Below are positions 36,318 through 48,882 of a stretch of 64,000 bases of DNA, in pieces (positions within the stretch are counted from its first letter, which is position 1; each line of letters starts with the position of its first letter). Under the pieces are notes generated by a model that was given only the letters and a program-made list of their open reading frames with translations, was not told where the DNA came from and did no database searches. The stretch spans positions 14,037,588-14,101,587 of the forward strand of contig NC_067480.1 of assembly GCF_947179515.1 (NCBI RefSeq). The letters are read 5' to 3'. The stretch comes from Apodemus sylvaticus (lineage: Eukaryota; Chordata; Mammalia; Rodentia; Muridae). The position numbers and the translations under genes are program-made.

Positions 36318-36505
36318 CCTCTTTTTTTCTCCTCCCCCTCCTCCTCCACTCTTCTTACTCCTCCCCCTCACTGCTCTGCTAAAGGAATGGAGCATGGATC
36401 CCAGTAACTCCATTATGCAGTCCACTGTGTCTGTAAGCCCAGCTCCAAAAGACCTGAATTCCAATTCTGAACTGCACAGGTTTGTTCCCATCAATAAAAC
36501 TTAAA
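36060..36505 (-). mobile_element. LTR-like repeat, unnamed
   Basis: On the minus strand the block ends with GTAAAATAAACACC, then TTCTGGTGTCCGAAACCGAG. This is the typical order of an LTR polyadenylation signal (AATAAA) followed by an R/U5-like segment. The body is GC-richer than its flanks and holds a purine (GA) microsatellite. I cannot assign a family, and the outer limits are uncertain. The overlapping Arg/Glu- and Ser/Leu-rich frames are translations of the microsatellite. Confidence 0.4.
36272..36312. repeat. (TC)n microsatellite
   Basis: About 19 TC units, followed by a pyrimidine-rich CCTCCCCCTCC region to about 36370. Confidence 0.95.
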
Positions 36506-37046
36506 ATACTTAATTTAAAAATGTCAAAGAAGTCTATTTCCTCAGTTACCACAGAAAACTACTACTCATATTTCATAGGAACATACTAAAAATGTAAATT
36601 ATTTACTCATTAATTTTCTGTTTATTATCAAGTAATACTAATCCATGTCATCTAAATACAAATCCATGTCACTTAAATGTATCTGTAAGTATGTGATGAA
36701 TGATTAAAGTATGTATTTACACTAATGGAAAATGTCTGCAGAACAAGGTAGGAAGCAGCTCCTGTGTAACATTATTTAGCTTTATTACAAACTACACAGT
36801 GTTTTGCACTGATATTGTTATCCAAAAAAATGAAACCCAGTCTTAGAATCTCTTCATTGTCAAGAACATTTACCTAATATCATTTAAAAGCTTCTAATTC
36901 TCTAACTCTTGGCATTCACATTTCTTTTGGAAATAGGAAAACGTTACTTTTACATCCATGGTCAAAAGATGGGTCTTAACACTGGGAGTACATGGCAGAG
37001 AAAATGTTTTCTATAACATCTGATAGAGTTTTATAGTGATCAGCAT

Positions 37047-37378
37047 TGTGGTGGTTTGAATGAGACATGTTCACCTTAGATTCAGGTATTTGAGCCCTTA
37101 GGCCCCAATGGTGCCAGTGTTTGGGAATGTGATGCTGCCTTGCTAGAGGAAGAATATCAGTGGGGTTTAGGAGTGGGATTTCATAGCTTTATCCTTCTTC
37201 TCATTCACTGTGCTTTGTGTTTGTAGTAAAAAAGAAAATCTCTAAGATTCCTTTTGTAACAATCTGAGACCATACTTTCTCCACAATTATATAGCTTCAC
37301 GAAAAAACTATAAGTCAGCAGAAACTCTTCTAGAAGTTGGCTTGGCAATAGTGTTTATCACAAGAATAGAAAAGTAAG
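37047..37378 (+). mobile_element. MaLR-type solo LTR (ORR1/MT-like)
   Basis: It begins TGTGGTGGTTTGAATG. It continues with the GGTATTTGAGCCCTTAGG segment, a TGCTGCCTTGCTAGAGGAAG segment equivalent to the GTGGCCTTGTTGGAGG part of MaLR LTRs, and ends near GGCTTGGCAATAGTGTTTAT. The middle is strongly decayed. No internal region follows, so it is a solo LTR of about 330 bp. Confidence 0.75.
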
Positions 37379-39084
37379 TAATATAAACATGAAAATTTGA
37401 AAATAAGGCTTCCGTGCCAAAAAAAATACAATTTAAGAGACAAATTCAATGACTGTTCATTTGAATACATATGTTCACTCTTGATGAAGTTTGTATAGTA
37501 TCTGTTTTTTCATTACTTTCCAAAAATAGACAAGTTTATTGACACAAATGTATTTAGAGACTCTCTGCTGTAGAATATTGTCAGATATTTAGACCTTACT
37601 ATTGCTTAAATAATTTCCCAGAATTAAACTAAAACGGATATTGTTAAACTAAGGTAAATATATTATTTGACTTTAACCAGCTCTATTATTGTCTTTTGCT
37701 ATGACAAGTTATATACTTTTCTTAAAAGCACATGACAATCTAGCATCCAAAGGCTGCCATCAGTGACACAGACTCAGCTGTTTTGTTGCAAAGTAAACTA
37801 CTGTAAATTTAAGAAATACAGCAGTGGGCACATTCTTGAAAACAAGCTTGGAATAGAGGTTTCATAATTGCATCAGAGCAGATAATTAGGCAATTAGAGC
37901 TATTAAAAGTTGACAAAGCACATGCCTGGGTGAAGTATGGTTCTGTTTTCTAAAAAGGAAAGCAAGAGCAAAAGAAAGATCTGCAGAGATTTTGTTAAAC
38001 ACTATTCCCTAGAAGGAAGTTCTGCCCAAAAGAAAAAATGTACAAGATGTGATTTCTCTGCTGCTATCCTCAGGATTTAAGAGTTAAGTTTATAGGATTA
38101 AAATTTCTAGAGATGTAAAACTCTCATATCATTTGCACACATTTATTGAGTGCATTAATAAGGTGAAATTAACTTTGAAAGATATATAATTGAATAAAAA
38201 CACAAGTTGAAAATAAAACAATGGAACTAATAATTTAATTTCTAAAAAACATCTGATGCCTTGGCCTACATCAAACATAAATCTGAAGCAAGGAAGAAAA
38301 TGGGTTATAAAGATGATTGTATTTTAAATATGCTGCAAACACAACAAATTAAATTGAATTGTGTAAATGAATAATGCAAACAGAAGCAGGGCAATCTTTA
38401 GAACCCCTAGCTCCCTGATCTGCTTGTTAAATTTAAGATGATCATATATGGCTTGAGATTATTGCAGCTTCTCCAGTTGACAAATGTAATTGCAGAGACT
38501 GATGAAAGGGTATATTGGGCTGCTGCTTTGGATTCTGTTGCAAAGTACTTAGGAGCCAACAGATGGTGCATACATTTTGAGGTTGCAAAGGGTAAAAAGG
38601 TAATGAGATTGGGGACCAAAAACAATTACAATGTCTTAAGTCTCCAGTGCAGCATAATTATGGTTGTGGATTAGGCAAAACAATTGAGTTTAATATATTC
38701 ATAATGTTGTCAAAAGTTCAAGAAACAAAACCTGGAGGTGTAGGATCTGATAGAATGAGTCCAATTTCTGCACAACATTCTCCCCATTCAGTTACTAGAA
38801 AATACAGACAAGAAATATTTATTCATGCAAAACGAATAAATAGTATGTCATTTATTATTTTGTTGATGCAATCCTAGCAAACAGAAACATGTATCGAACA
38901 AAAAGTGACATCACTACTCAACAAATTCCTTATGAATGTAGAAGATTTTCCAACTGGAATAACAGGCTTTGATTACAAAAGAAAATAAATGTGCCCTTGA
39001 TAAACTTACTGGACCTTGCTAAAGGTCTGTGGATGAGAAATCAAATTTTAATAAGGACCTCAATTGATAATAGTGAAGTATTGC
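37379..39084. other. Unique-looking non-coding sequence
   Basis: No gene or repeat recognised. 37740-38060 contains clustered homeodomain-type motifs (see findings). The 78-codon frame at 38438-38674 and its opposite-strand partner have no recognised family. Confidence 0.4.
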
Positions 39085-39860
39085 AACTTTAAATTTTTAA
39101 ATCTTATATTTAATGATGGTTCATAAAAGCTTTAACTTCCCTTTTGCCCACCACCCACAAGAGATTGTGGAAAAGAAAGGATATAGGAAAAGTAGACCTG
39201 TTTAGAAATCATTCGTTTGAACAACTCCCATCTGTCTTGTCCTGAAATCAGCAGTTCAGTTTACAGGTCAGCAGTGGGCAGCTTGATCCTCTCACAAACA
39301 CTTCACAGTTCACAAACAGTCCAGTTCAGTAGAGTCAGGATAGCAAAGATGAATTAGCAGTGGTGGCACTACCTACCAGAGCCAGTCAGGCCTCAGCCTT
39401 GGCACAAGTCAATAGGAGAGACCAGAAGAGACACCAGGACAAGTTCTCTGCTGTGCCTCTCTCAGGGAAGCAAGAGAGCAGTGAAGATGTGCCAACAAAT
39501 CTTGTACAGCTAGCTCTATGAGCAAGCCTAGTGCCCTCTCCATCTCTGCCCATCAAGTCCTATTTATATCCTGAAAACATCGTGTGTTCTCCATGAGTCT
39601 TGTCTCAGGATGTTTCTTGTCTCAGTATTTGATTCTGAATCAGCTGACATCACCTGTCAATCAGCAGGAGTCTTCAGAAGTATCAAGAAGTCACAGTACA
39701 CCACAAGAAATTTCTTGGTATGTTTCTCTCTATGGAGTCCCCATAAATGTAGCATAACTATGCAATGTAAGGCAGATCAATACATAGCAAAGAATCTTCC
39801 ATCACATGTCCCTTCATGTGTTTGTTTGAGTAGAACAAACTATGAAAGGAAATAATGATG
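39085..39860 (-). mobile_element. TATA-bearing dispersed repeat, copy 1
   Basis: On the minus strand it reads TGATCTGCCTTACATTG, then GATATAAATAGGACTTGATG (TATA box near the middle), TTCCCTGAGAGAGGCACAGC, AACTGGACTGTTTGTGAACT and CCTATATCCTTTCTTTTCCA. Every block recurs in the same order on the plus strand at 53780-54490. It is a 0.7-kb interspersed repeat with a TATA box, probably an LTR or similar retroelement promoter unit. I do not recognise the named family. It has no open frame of note. Confidence 0.7.
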
Positions 39861-40924
39861 TTTAAAATAATATTTGAATCAATACTGAGGATGAAAAGCA
39901 GAATAAAATAACATTTTCCTTGGGCATTTCTTTTTTTTGCAAGCCACACGTACTAAAAAAAAAAAAAAAATCTTTGTGTTCAATTTCCTTCAAAATACAA
40001 AACATACTGTCTGTGTCCCTACCTCACCACAAGAAACTTGCTGAAAGGTATGGACAACATCAGGCAGTCTATACATATTATACTGTCTATACATGAAAAT
40101 AATTCTTAAGAAACAAACTATCACTATAAATTGAATATTAGACATATGCTGAATTTATGTAAAAGGAAAAGATTTAATAGGAGAAGATAAAAACCATTTT
40201 GTTTCACTTTCTTAAAGTGAAAGTAGTATGTGGCTCTCCCAATTGCTCCTTGTGGAATTGCTTACCATATTCCATTGATCTGGATGTATTCTTGTTTAAT
40301 GGTACGAAGTCATAGTATCTTTTCATGCCAACATATAAACACCTTTAAAAATAATGAGTCCACATTAAATGGCATGTGTACTTCCAGTTCTTATTATTTT
40401 TTCTCTCCAAGTCTAGCTATCCTAGTCCTAACAGAATGAATATTGCTACAGTCTTTATAGAGGATTTGTGGATTTAAAATGGTTCATCTATATATTTCCC
40501 AACTGTTTCTGAAATAATTATTCTTGATAGTTCCATAATTGTGTACACTAGACTGAGTCTGTCCCTCCTTGCTTCCTCCCTCCAACTATTCCTATAACCT
40601 TCCAATTTCATGTCTTCTAAGTTTTTGTAGCTCACTAAGTCTCAGGCATGGTACAACTGTTGTTAGTATTTTAACATAAGAAAATTTAATGAATCTCTTT
40701 CCCAGTTTTTCTGTCCTGTGAAGTCCAAGCTTGAGTAATAACAAGGCCAGAGGCAAAGGGATTTTATAGGCCATTTCCTCCACTTAAAAATAGTTCTTGA
40801 ATAGAGTAATAAAACCAAACTTGTTGAGCCTTTTCAACATTCTCTAAATAAGTAGTATAATGAATATATACATATATTTGTTCACTTCCTTTAGAGTCTA
40901 ATTCAAAATTACTTAGTAAAAACA
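39861..40924. other. Unassigned non-coding sequence
   Basis: No recognised feature apart from a 16-base A run at 39955-39970. Confidence 0.45.
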
Positions 40925-41510
40925 TCAATAGACAGTAGTCTATATGTAGAAAAATGAAAATAGATCCACATTTGTCACCTTTACAAAGCTGACATCCAAG
41001 TGGATCAAGGACCTTAACATAACACCAGATAGTCTGAATCTAATAGAAGAGAGTGGGACAGAGCCTGGAATTAACTGGCACAGGGGTGAGGAGCTTTTCC
41101 TAAATAGAACTCCAATGGCTCAGGATCTAAGATCAAGAATTGATAAATGGAACCTTATGAAACTGAAGGACAAAGGACATAGTCAATAGAACAAATTTGC
41201 AACCTATAGACTGGGAAAAATAAATCCTCACTAGCCCCACATCCTATAGAGGACTAATATCCAAAATACATAAAGAACTGAAGAATCTAACCAACAAAAA
41301 AAATAAACAACCCAATCAAAAAATGGTGTATAGAACTGAACGGAGAATTCAAAACAGAGGAATCCTGAATGGCTGAGAACCATGTAAAGAATTGTTCAAA
41401 GTCATTAATGATCAAGGAAATTCAAATTAAAATGGTCTCAAATAACCTGAACCCACAAGATCCCACAGAAACTCTGCCACCAACCAGGCAGCATACACAA
41501 ACTGATAGGA
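40925..41510 (+). mobile_element. L1 ORF2 3' part plus start of 3' UTR, old copy
   Basis: AAGTGGATCAAGGACCTTAA, GATCAAGAATTGATAAATGG and 'AGAGGACTAATATCCAAAAT' are successive L1 ORF2 segments, seen in reverse at 16830-17130. ORF2 similarity runs to about 41440. A 3'-UTR-like piece with GAAACTCTGCCACCAACCAG follows to about 41510. Many stops and indels; no frame survives. Confidence 0.85.
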
Positions 41511-44500
41511 GGCATTCAATCAGCTTAGTTTTATGAATGGATCTTTAAATGAGATTTATCAAACTTCCAATAGCAACTGAGATTTTAATTATATTGAAGA
41601 TGGATAATTGCTTTTGAGATTAGTAAGTGAATAAACAACAACAAAAAAGTCTGACACTGATATCAATGAATGCAAAAGAATAAAGAAGGAAGATCAGGTT
41701 AAGATCTGAACAAAGGACTGTGTTTAGAACTTTCTGTAACTTAGATACTAAAGTCTAATTATGTCCTTATTCTTCCTCAACCAAGTGGGGATTTGAAGTA
41801 TCTGATATTATTGTATGCTGTAAAGAAAGTAAAAATAAAAAGGAAACTGGTACCTTAAATGAATAATTCAAGTTGAGTTCTATTCTTTATAAGGTGAAAT
41901 GTTGGTTTTGATTTCCTCAGTCACCAAATTAAAAGCAGGGAGAGGTGAGTAAGTGACAATTAAACTTCTCAAAGAAAGATGTCCACTATAACTTTAATGG
42001 TACTGGGAACAGGGAAAAACTTTCACATGTGTCATATTAACATATAAAATTATTTATCTAAAAAATAATAGTGAATAAGGCAATAGAATATTGTTATTTT
42101 AGAGTTAATTTGGGAAGGTAACTGTAGAGAGAATCCCTTATGTACTATGCAAAAGAATCCTCTGTCAATAAAATCTGATATTTTATTTTATTAGCTGAGG
42201 CAGAAAATAGAAAGTCAGACATACCATAGATATTCTTGGTCAGAGTCAAGAGTGGGGAATTCCCTCCAAACTCTGAGGAATGGGTGCATGAAACTGAGGA
42301 GAGGTATCTAACTGTGTGGCAGACATAGACTAGAATAAACAGGTTATATAAGCTATGAGCTAGGAGGGAAACTACCAAATTTATGGTCTAGGCATTTATT
42401 CATAAATAATTCAGTCTCAAAGTCATTATCTTGGGGACAAAGAGGATAGGTTAAAAAAGAAAAAGCTGTTGGCTACAGGTAACAGAAAATGTATGCATCT
42501 CTCCTAAGCACATGAGAATACATGCTTGCCGTGAAGCCTGGTTAGCAAAGAAGACTTGATACAAAAGGAATTGATGCATGAATTGGAATAACAATAAAAG
42601 AGATGATGCAGAAAAGTTTAAAAAAACACATAAAATCCAATACATATAATGGCGACTCTGGAGCTATTTTAGGGTCTCTGAACATTAAAGAAAACAGCAA
42701 TGAAATAAAAGACCATGTGATTCCTTATATGTGAAAATCACACAGTAAAACACAATGGCAAAACAGACTAATTTTTGGTAGCTTTATATCATTTAGACTG
42801 TCCTTTTCGAATCAATTTTTATTAGGAAAATGTTTGTCATTATCACTGGATGTCAAAACAAATAAGAGGCTACATGTGATTTAATATTTTATATGGGTCT
42901 TATTTTTCAGAAAACAGTTGAGAAAATATTATTGAACAGGATACACAATTTTCACACACCTAAGTGTTTATGTGTATCGGTGTCGATCATTTCTTATGAG
43001 TTTACCTATAGTGATAGGAGAAAGGTTTACATTCAACTGTAATGAAGAACAGAAATTTCTGAGGTTGTTCTTTTCTCCTTTTATAAACACCAATATCTCC
43101 CAAGAGCAGAACAGAGGGAGAATGTGGTCCATTGAGAGTAATAGCCTCTGTTTGTTTTCAGTTTTCATTGTGACCTTAAAAGAGTTTCAATGCACTTTAG
43201 CTGTCTGCCATTTCAGCTGAAAAGCAAAAGTTTGAAGGAGAGTATGGCAACACAGAACTGCTGTGTTCAAATGAACTAATGGACTGATTTTGACAGGACG
43301 ATAAGGAATTCTACTTCCTTAAGAGCTACTCTTAAGAGAAAGTGCCCTCTGGAATTGCAGACAAGGAAATCCACAATTAAATCACAACCCTCACTTCCAT
43401 AATGGGGAGAGATTTGTACTTCCATTGAACAAACAAAACCCACATATTATACCTGCTTGCCTCTTAATTACTCTGGCTTCCTGGTTTTGAGGGTTTGCCT
43501 GTCAAGTTGTGGTGTCTTGAGAAAGTTACTGTAATCATATTGCTTCTTTTACCAATAACAGAGTGAGTTTACATTTTCTTTTGAATAATAAACTAAGGCA
43601 CTTCAAATAGACAAGTCTGGAATAAGAGTAGAAACATTCATTTAATCCATTTTCAAATGATTTTAAAAGAAAACCTTTATATTTAATAACAGCAAACATA
43701 ATTTATGTGTTATTGGCATTGTATTTATTTTGAATCATTTCCTTTTTTGAGTAGGAATATATTAACTAAAAATAACATGTGATCAAATATTACAATATGT
43801 CCAATAGAAGTTGAAGTGATTATCTGTAATTCATATTTTACAATAAATAATGTTTTCAATAACAAAGTCTTTAACTCAGATAGCAAATACATATTTCTGT
43901 ATATAAATATACATCCATAATTTTAGTGATCTTTTCTAATCTGGAATGATGGTGCTATCTCCAAGAGTCAAAGACCAACTAATAAAAACACAAATACCAG
44001 ACAGGAGAAGCCATCTTTTAAGTTGTTGGCCACAGCTCAAGAGACTCCAAAAACACACTGCCTTTTTTTGTTGCTCTTAGTTACCCCTAAGGGTGGAAAA
44101 TAAGTCTCAATTGTGGAATTCACAATGTTCTTCAGACATAGAGTTCAGGGACCAGTGATCTGGAACTGAGTTAAATGAATATACCCCCTTAGGGCTACCT
44201 TACATGGCATCAGGAAAAGTTCCAATGAAGGAGGCTACCAACAGTCACACCCAACTATTATACTTATAAACCACATCAATGGTCAGCATGGCATGATAAC
44301 ACTAAGGGTACTATCATGGCATATACTATCATGATAACTATCAGCTCACTGATTAAATTTAAGACCTGCTTAATAAAATAGAAACCATGTCTGGTACTAG
44401 AAACCTAGTGAACTACTCACTACTAGTAAATTAGTGGTTATTGAAGAAAATAGCTACAATCAGTAGTTTATTAAGCATAATCTACAACAACAGCCTATCA

Positions 44501-45103
44501 ATATTTGTCCATATAAACACAGATAAATGTAGTCTTTTGCCCCCATCCAGAAAAATATATTGATACAACAGATGGAGACTGCTGAAGCAAAACAAAATTA
44601 ATCCAAAATTGAGTTGTGAATCCCAATTCCAATGGATTTACTAACAAAACACTCCAACATCTAAGGCTCAGAAAGCATTGTGGAGGAAAGGGCACGAAGA
44701 TTCTAACAGTCAGAGGAAAAAGGACTTTCCAGTATGATGATATATTCTAGTAATGTCAGAAGCCACACCCATTAAGTCTCAAAAATATGACTCCAAAACT
44801 GTGAGATAAAAGGAAAGGCACTGGAGAATGTGACAGAAATGGCAGGGAAAAGCCCAACCCTCCAAAAAGAACTATGGCATACCAAGAAACATTGGAACTG
44901 GGTGTGGTGGCTTTTCCTAAGGAAGAACTCAGCAATTGCCTGGGGCCAAAATGTCAGTCAAAATATACATACAAGTAATATATGGGCTAATGATAAAATG
45001 ATAAGTAAAATCTGCTAAAAAGCATTGAGTAGATGCTTTAAGAAAAAATAACAAGATGGGCTAGTGGAAGCAAGGAGATGGTAACAGAAGAGCTGGTCTT
45101 AAT
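41511..45103. other. Non-coding; probable diverged repeat at 44700-45010
   Basis: Nothing is recognised between 41511 and about 44000. From about 44000 to 45010 the mid-GC text (for example 'AGCCACACCCATTAAGTCTC' and CATACATACAAGTAATAT) resembles a dispersed murine repeat, but it is too diverged to name. Confidence 0.35.
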
Positions 45104-45108
45104 ACCAG

Positions 45109-45500
45109 CATCATAGTCAGGGCTCTATTCCTGCTCAAGACATCATGACCAAGAAGCAAGTTGGGGAGGAAAGGGTTTGTTTACATTCCACATTGCTGTT
45201 GATCACCAAAGGAAGTCAGGACTGGTATTCAAGCAGGCCAGGAAGCAGGAGCTGATGCAGAGGCCATGGAGTGTGCTGCTTACTGGCTTGTTTCCCCTAG
45301 CTTTCTCAGCTTGCTTTCTTATAGAACCCAGGACTACCAGCCCAGGGATGGCACCACCCACAAAGGACTCTCTGCCCTTGATCACTAATTGAGAAAATGC
45401 CTTACTGCTGGATCTCATGGGGGCATTTCCTCAACTGAAGCTCCTTTCTCTGTGATAACTCCAGCCTGTGTCAAGTTGACACAAAAAAACAGCCAGTACA
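45109..45500 (-). repeat. 3' LTR of the element (minus orientation)
   Basis: In plus coordinates it runs from CATCATAGTCAGGG to GCCAGTACA. On the minus strand it starts TGTACTGGCTG, contains TTCTATAAGAAAGCAAGC (TATA-like, about 45311-45328) and a mutated AACAAA where the 5' LTR has AATAAA. Confidence 0.85.
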
Positions 45501-46677
45501 ATTGACCCCTTGTCAACTTGACACATAACACATCACTATTAAGCCTCAACCCTGATTTTCTTATTCATTCCCAAGATCTAAATAACTTTAAAAGCCCCAT
45601 AGTCTTTGCAAATTCTTACACATTTCATTTTCAATCCCTTAAAAATATCTAATCCCTTTTAAAATCCAAAGTCTTTATAAAATTAAAAGTCTCTTAACCA
45701 TAGGCTCCACTAAAATACTTTCTTCCATTAAGAGGGGAAAATATCAGGGCACAGTCACAATAAAAAGCAAAATCAAACTCCAACTGTCCAATATCTGGAA
45801 TCCACTCATGATCTTCTAGGTTCCTCCAAGGACTTAGGTCACTTCTCCAGCCCTACCCTTTGTAGTATACACCTTGTCTTCTAGGCTCCATATGTCTGTA
45901 CTCCACTGCTACTGCTGTTCTTGGTGGTAATTTCATGGTGTTGGCATCTCCAAAACACTGCTGTCTTCCACTGTAACTAGGCTTCACCAATACCTTCTCA
46001 TAGGCTTTCTTCATGGTGCCAAGCCTCAACTCCTTTGCATGACCCCTTCAGTCCTGGGCAATCAATTGCAACTGAGGCTGCACCTTCAGCAAGGGTCTAC
46101 TCTTCCCTCTCACAGTACAGAGCCTCAGCTGTTCTTCATGACACCTTCATGCCTTTAAAAACCAGTAGCAGCTGGGCTGCTCTTACACATTACGAAGTCA
46201 AGCCACAGCACAAGATACAACCTTGGCTATCTCTGGAACACAGCCTTTGTGCTCTCAGAAAACACTTCTCAGAAGATTTCACCTCAATGATGCTGTTCTC
46301 TTCTTAATCATCACTAATTTCTTAGCTCCAGCTAACCAGCATCAATAGTTCCAGTAGTGCAAAGTTTTTGTTTTAGTAGTTCTGGCATCTTTTAAATCAC
46401 AGCTGATTCTTCAGTCCCAGCTTACCAAAACCTCAGAATCTTCACAATCAAAATGTGACCCTGATAAAAGTCTTTAATCTTCCCTCTGAAATTTCACAAG
46501 CCATACCTCCATCTTCTGCACTGTTCTCAACATTATCTTCCAAGTTCCTACACAACATCCCACAGAGCTCTTAAGGCTGAATGAATCTTCTAATCCAAAT
46601 TTCCAAAGACCTTCCACAGTCCTTCCCAAAGCATGGTCAGGTTGTCACAGAAATATTCCACTATGCTGGTACCAATT

Positions 46678-47076
46678 TCCATCGTCAGGGTTTCTATTCC
46701 TGCACAAAACATCATGACCAAGAAGCAAGTTGGGGAGGAAAGATTTTATTCAGCTTACACTTCTACACTGCTGTTTATCACCAAAGGAAGTCAGAACTGG
46801 GACTCAAGCAGGTCAGGAAGCAGGAGCTGATGCCAAGGCCATGGAGGGATGCTACATATTGGCTTGCTTCCTCTGCCTTGTTAAGTTTGCTTTCTTATAA
46901 AACCCAAGACTACCAGCTCAGGGATGCCCCCCCACACAATGGACCCTCCACCCTTGAACTCTAATTAAGAAAATAACTTACAGCTGGATCTCATGGAGGT
47001 ATTTCTTCAACTGAAGCTCCTTTCTCTGTGATAACTCCAGCCTGTGTCAAGTTGACACACAATACCAGCCAGTACA
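46678..47076 (-). promoter_or_regulatory. 5' LTR: promoter and polyadenylation signals
   Basis: It is the partner of the repeat at 45109-45500. On the minus strand it has a TATA-like TTTTATAAGAAAGC about 170 bp from its start and an intact AATAAA in AAGCTGAATAAAATC. The order U3-TATA-AATAAA fixes the element on the minus strand. The plus frames at 46581-46964 are antisense. Confidence 0.8.
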
Positions 47077-47081
47077 ACCAG

Positions 47082-48759
47082 TTATTCACCACTGTGCCGG
47101 TGACCCTGCCCTGAGGCACAGTTCCTTGCTAATGTCAATAAGAAATAGAATGAACTTCTGAGTCCGTTAGGACAGTCTTTGCTTAGATTCTCATGCATAC
47201 AAATGTTCTGCTTCTTAATTAGGAGAAGAATTTTACTGAACCGGCATCTTCAGTTACCATAGTAATTTCGTTACTCATTAGATAATGAATGGTTGTTTAT
47301 TATTCCTGTTATTCAACAATGATAGAATTGGAAAAATGGAAAAGATAACTCTCATCATCCTTTCCTGATTTGTACATGCTACTGAGAATGGGAGTTACAT
47401 GATTTACATGTGGATATGACTTTCATTTTATTCCAGCCTTATCAATTACCAGAACTCAGATAACCACATTATGCAGGATTTCAATGGTAATATTACAGGT
47501 TATCATACAACTCTGTTTAAATGCCTTTAAAACACATCTTAAAATAGCTGTATGGTCATTTCTCCCCTGAACAGCTTGAACTGTTCTACTCCCCAAAGCA
47601 GTACTGCCAAATTAACCTTTCTATAAATGCAGGTGTTTATACTCACTAAGACTTATCCTGTGGCAGACATTGTTCTAACCTCTTTAGAATACAATTTCTG
47701 TCTTTTTCAAAAATTTTCAGTGGATAACCTTTACCATAAAGAAAGGAAAAACACATATTGTTACACGTTTTTAATAATTTAAAACCTCAGAATTATTGCA
47801 GCAGTAATTGTTGTGGCATATTCCCACTTATTTCTCATAGCGCTTACCTCTGTTCACAGCTGTTCTTCCCAGTATGCTGCTTGCTCTATGGTCTCTGTTC
47901 ATTTAGTGTTATTTTCTTCTTATTTTTGTTTTGGATCATGTATGAAATATCCAAGGCCTAATGGCTTTTTCATAATGATTCATGAATGAGGACATGGAAA
48001 ATTTTGAAACATGATTAAAATGCCTAAGTTTTTCATTATGGGCATAGAACAAGAAGAAAAATATAATACCATAGGCATAAAAGGCATGGTATATAGCCCC
48101 TGTAAAATCACACAGGAAAAAATATCCACACCTAGCAAAAGGGATGTACATGTAGTTACAAGGAGCCTATAGAACATATCTTCAAAATTTAAAATACACA
48201 AAAGTAATACATTTTCTTTACATGTTTCTTCCCCTGAAGCTCCAGCATTTCTACTTATACATCTAGAAACTTCTGTGTGCTTCACATCAAATAAGTATTT
48301 CTATAACAGACATTGTGCTGAATTTTTCTTTGTAGCACCACAAAAAGACAAGACTATCAAAACACTCAAAAGTGATTCTTTTAATCCTTTTGCTGTGATC
48401 TCTATACCAATCTGTTAAACACTGAAGTTTAAGAGTGAATTTTTGCTATTTATCACTTTTTTTTGACAAAAGTGGTAGAAGTCAAAATGAACTTGATGAA
48501 TCTACAGAAAACCTCTATGCTGCTGATTTCGAATAGAAGGACTGCTTGTTCTGTGAGTATAAACACTGGCCATTAAAATGGGATTTAGGAAATTCCCTAA
48601 TTGTGAGTTTAAAGTTTTATCTTATTATATTGTCTTAAAATTTAAAATTACATACTCTCCTTTAAACAGAAAAAAATTAATTCTTTAAACCTGGCTTCTT
48701 ATGCAATACAATATATCCCTTATCAGTTACTCTTGTTACAATGCTTTGCTTTTTATTTT
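47082..48759. other. Unique-looking non-coding sequence
   Basis: No gene recognised. An X-box-like GTTACCATAGTAAT at 47253 and a palindrome TCATTAGATAATGA at 47275 are noted in findings. The 101-codon minus frame at 47980-48285 overlaps another minus frame and has no recognisable domain. Confidence 0.4.
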
Positions 48760-48882
48760 CAAGAAAGAATTTCTCCGTGTAGTCCTGATTGTCCTGGAAC
48801 TTATTCTGCAGACCAGGAGATCTGCACACCTCTGCCTCCCTAGTGCTGGGATTAAAGATATGCACAATCATATCCTGGCTTA
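48760..48882 (-). mobile_element. B1 SINE (minus), internally deleted and old
   Basis: TTTCTCCGTGTAGTCCTGAT, TGTCCTGGAACTTATTCTGC, then GACCAGGAGATCTGCACACC and AGTGCTGGGATTAAAGATAT. The approximately 15 bases normally between GACCAGG and GATCTGC are missing. Confidence 0.88.

Larger units (their letters stand above)
45104..47081 (-). mobile_element. Complete non-autonomous class III LTR retrotransposon with 5-bp TSD
   Basis: Two directly repeated about 395-bp LTRs flank about 1.18 kb of internal sequence. ACCAG is exactly duplicated at 45104-45108 and 47077-47081. On the minus strand the 5' LTR is followed by TTGGTACCAGCATAGTGG. Its TGGTACCAG core, followed by an AGTGG, resembles the tRNA-Leu-type primer site of ERV-L/MaLR elements. 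The internal region has no surviving gag or pol frame, so mobilisation would have depended on enzymes supplied in trans. The LTRs differ by roughly 10-15% by eye, so the insertion is old. I recognise this as a repeated murine sequence but not its name. Confidence 0.85.

Noticed and set aside
46035..46964. Plus frames of 90 and 127 codons
   Set aside because: They are antisense to the non-coding internal region and 5' LTR of the LTR element, whose orientation is fixed as minus by TATA and AATAAA order.
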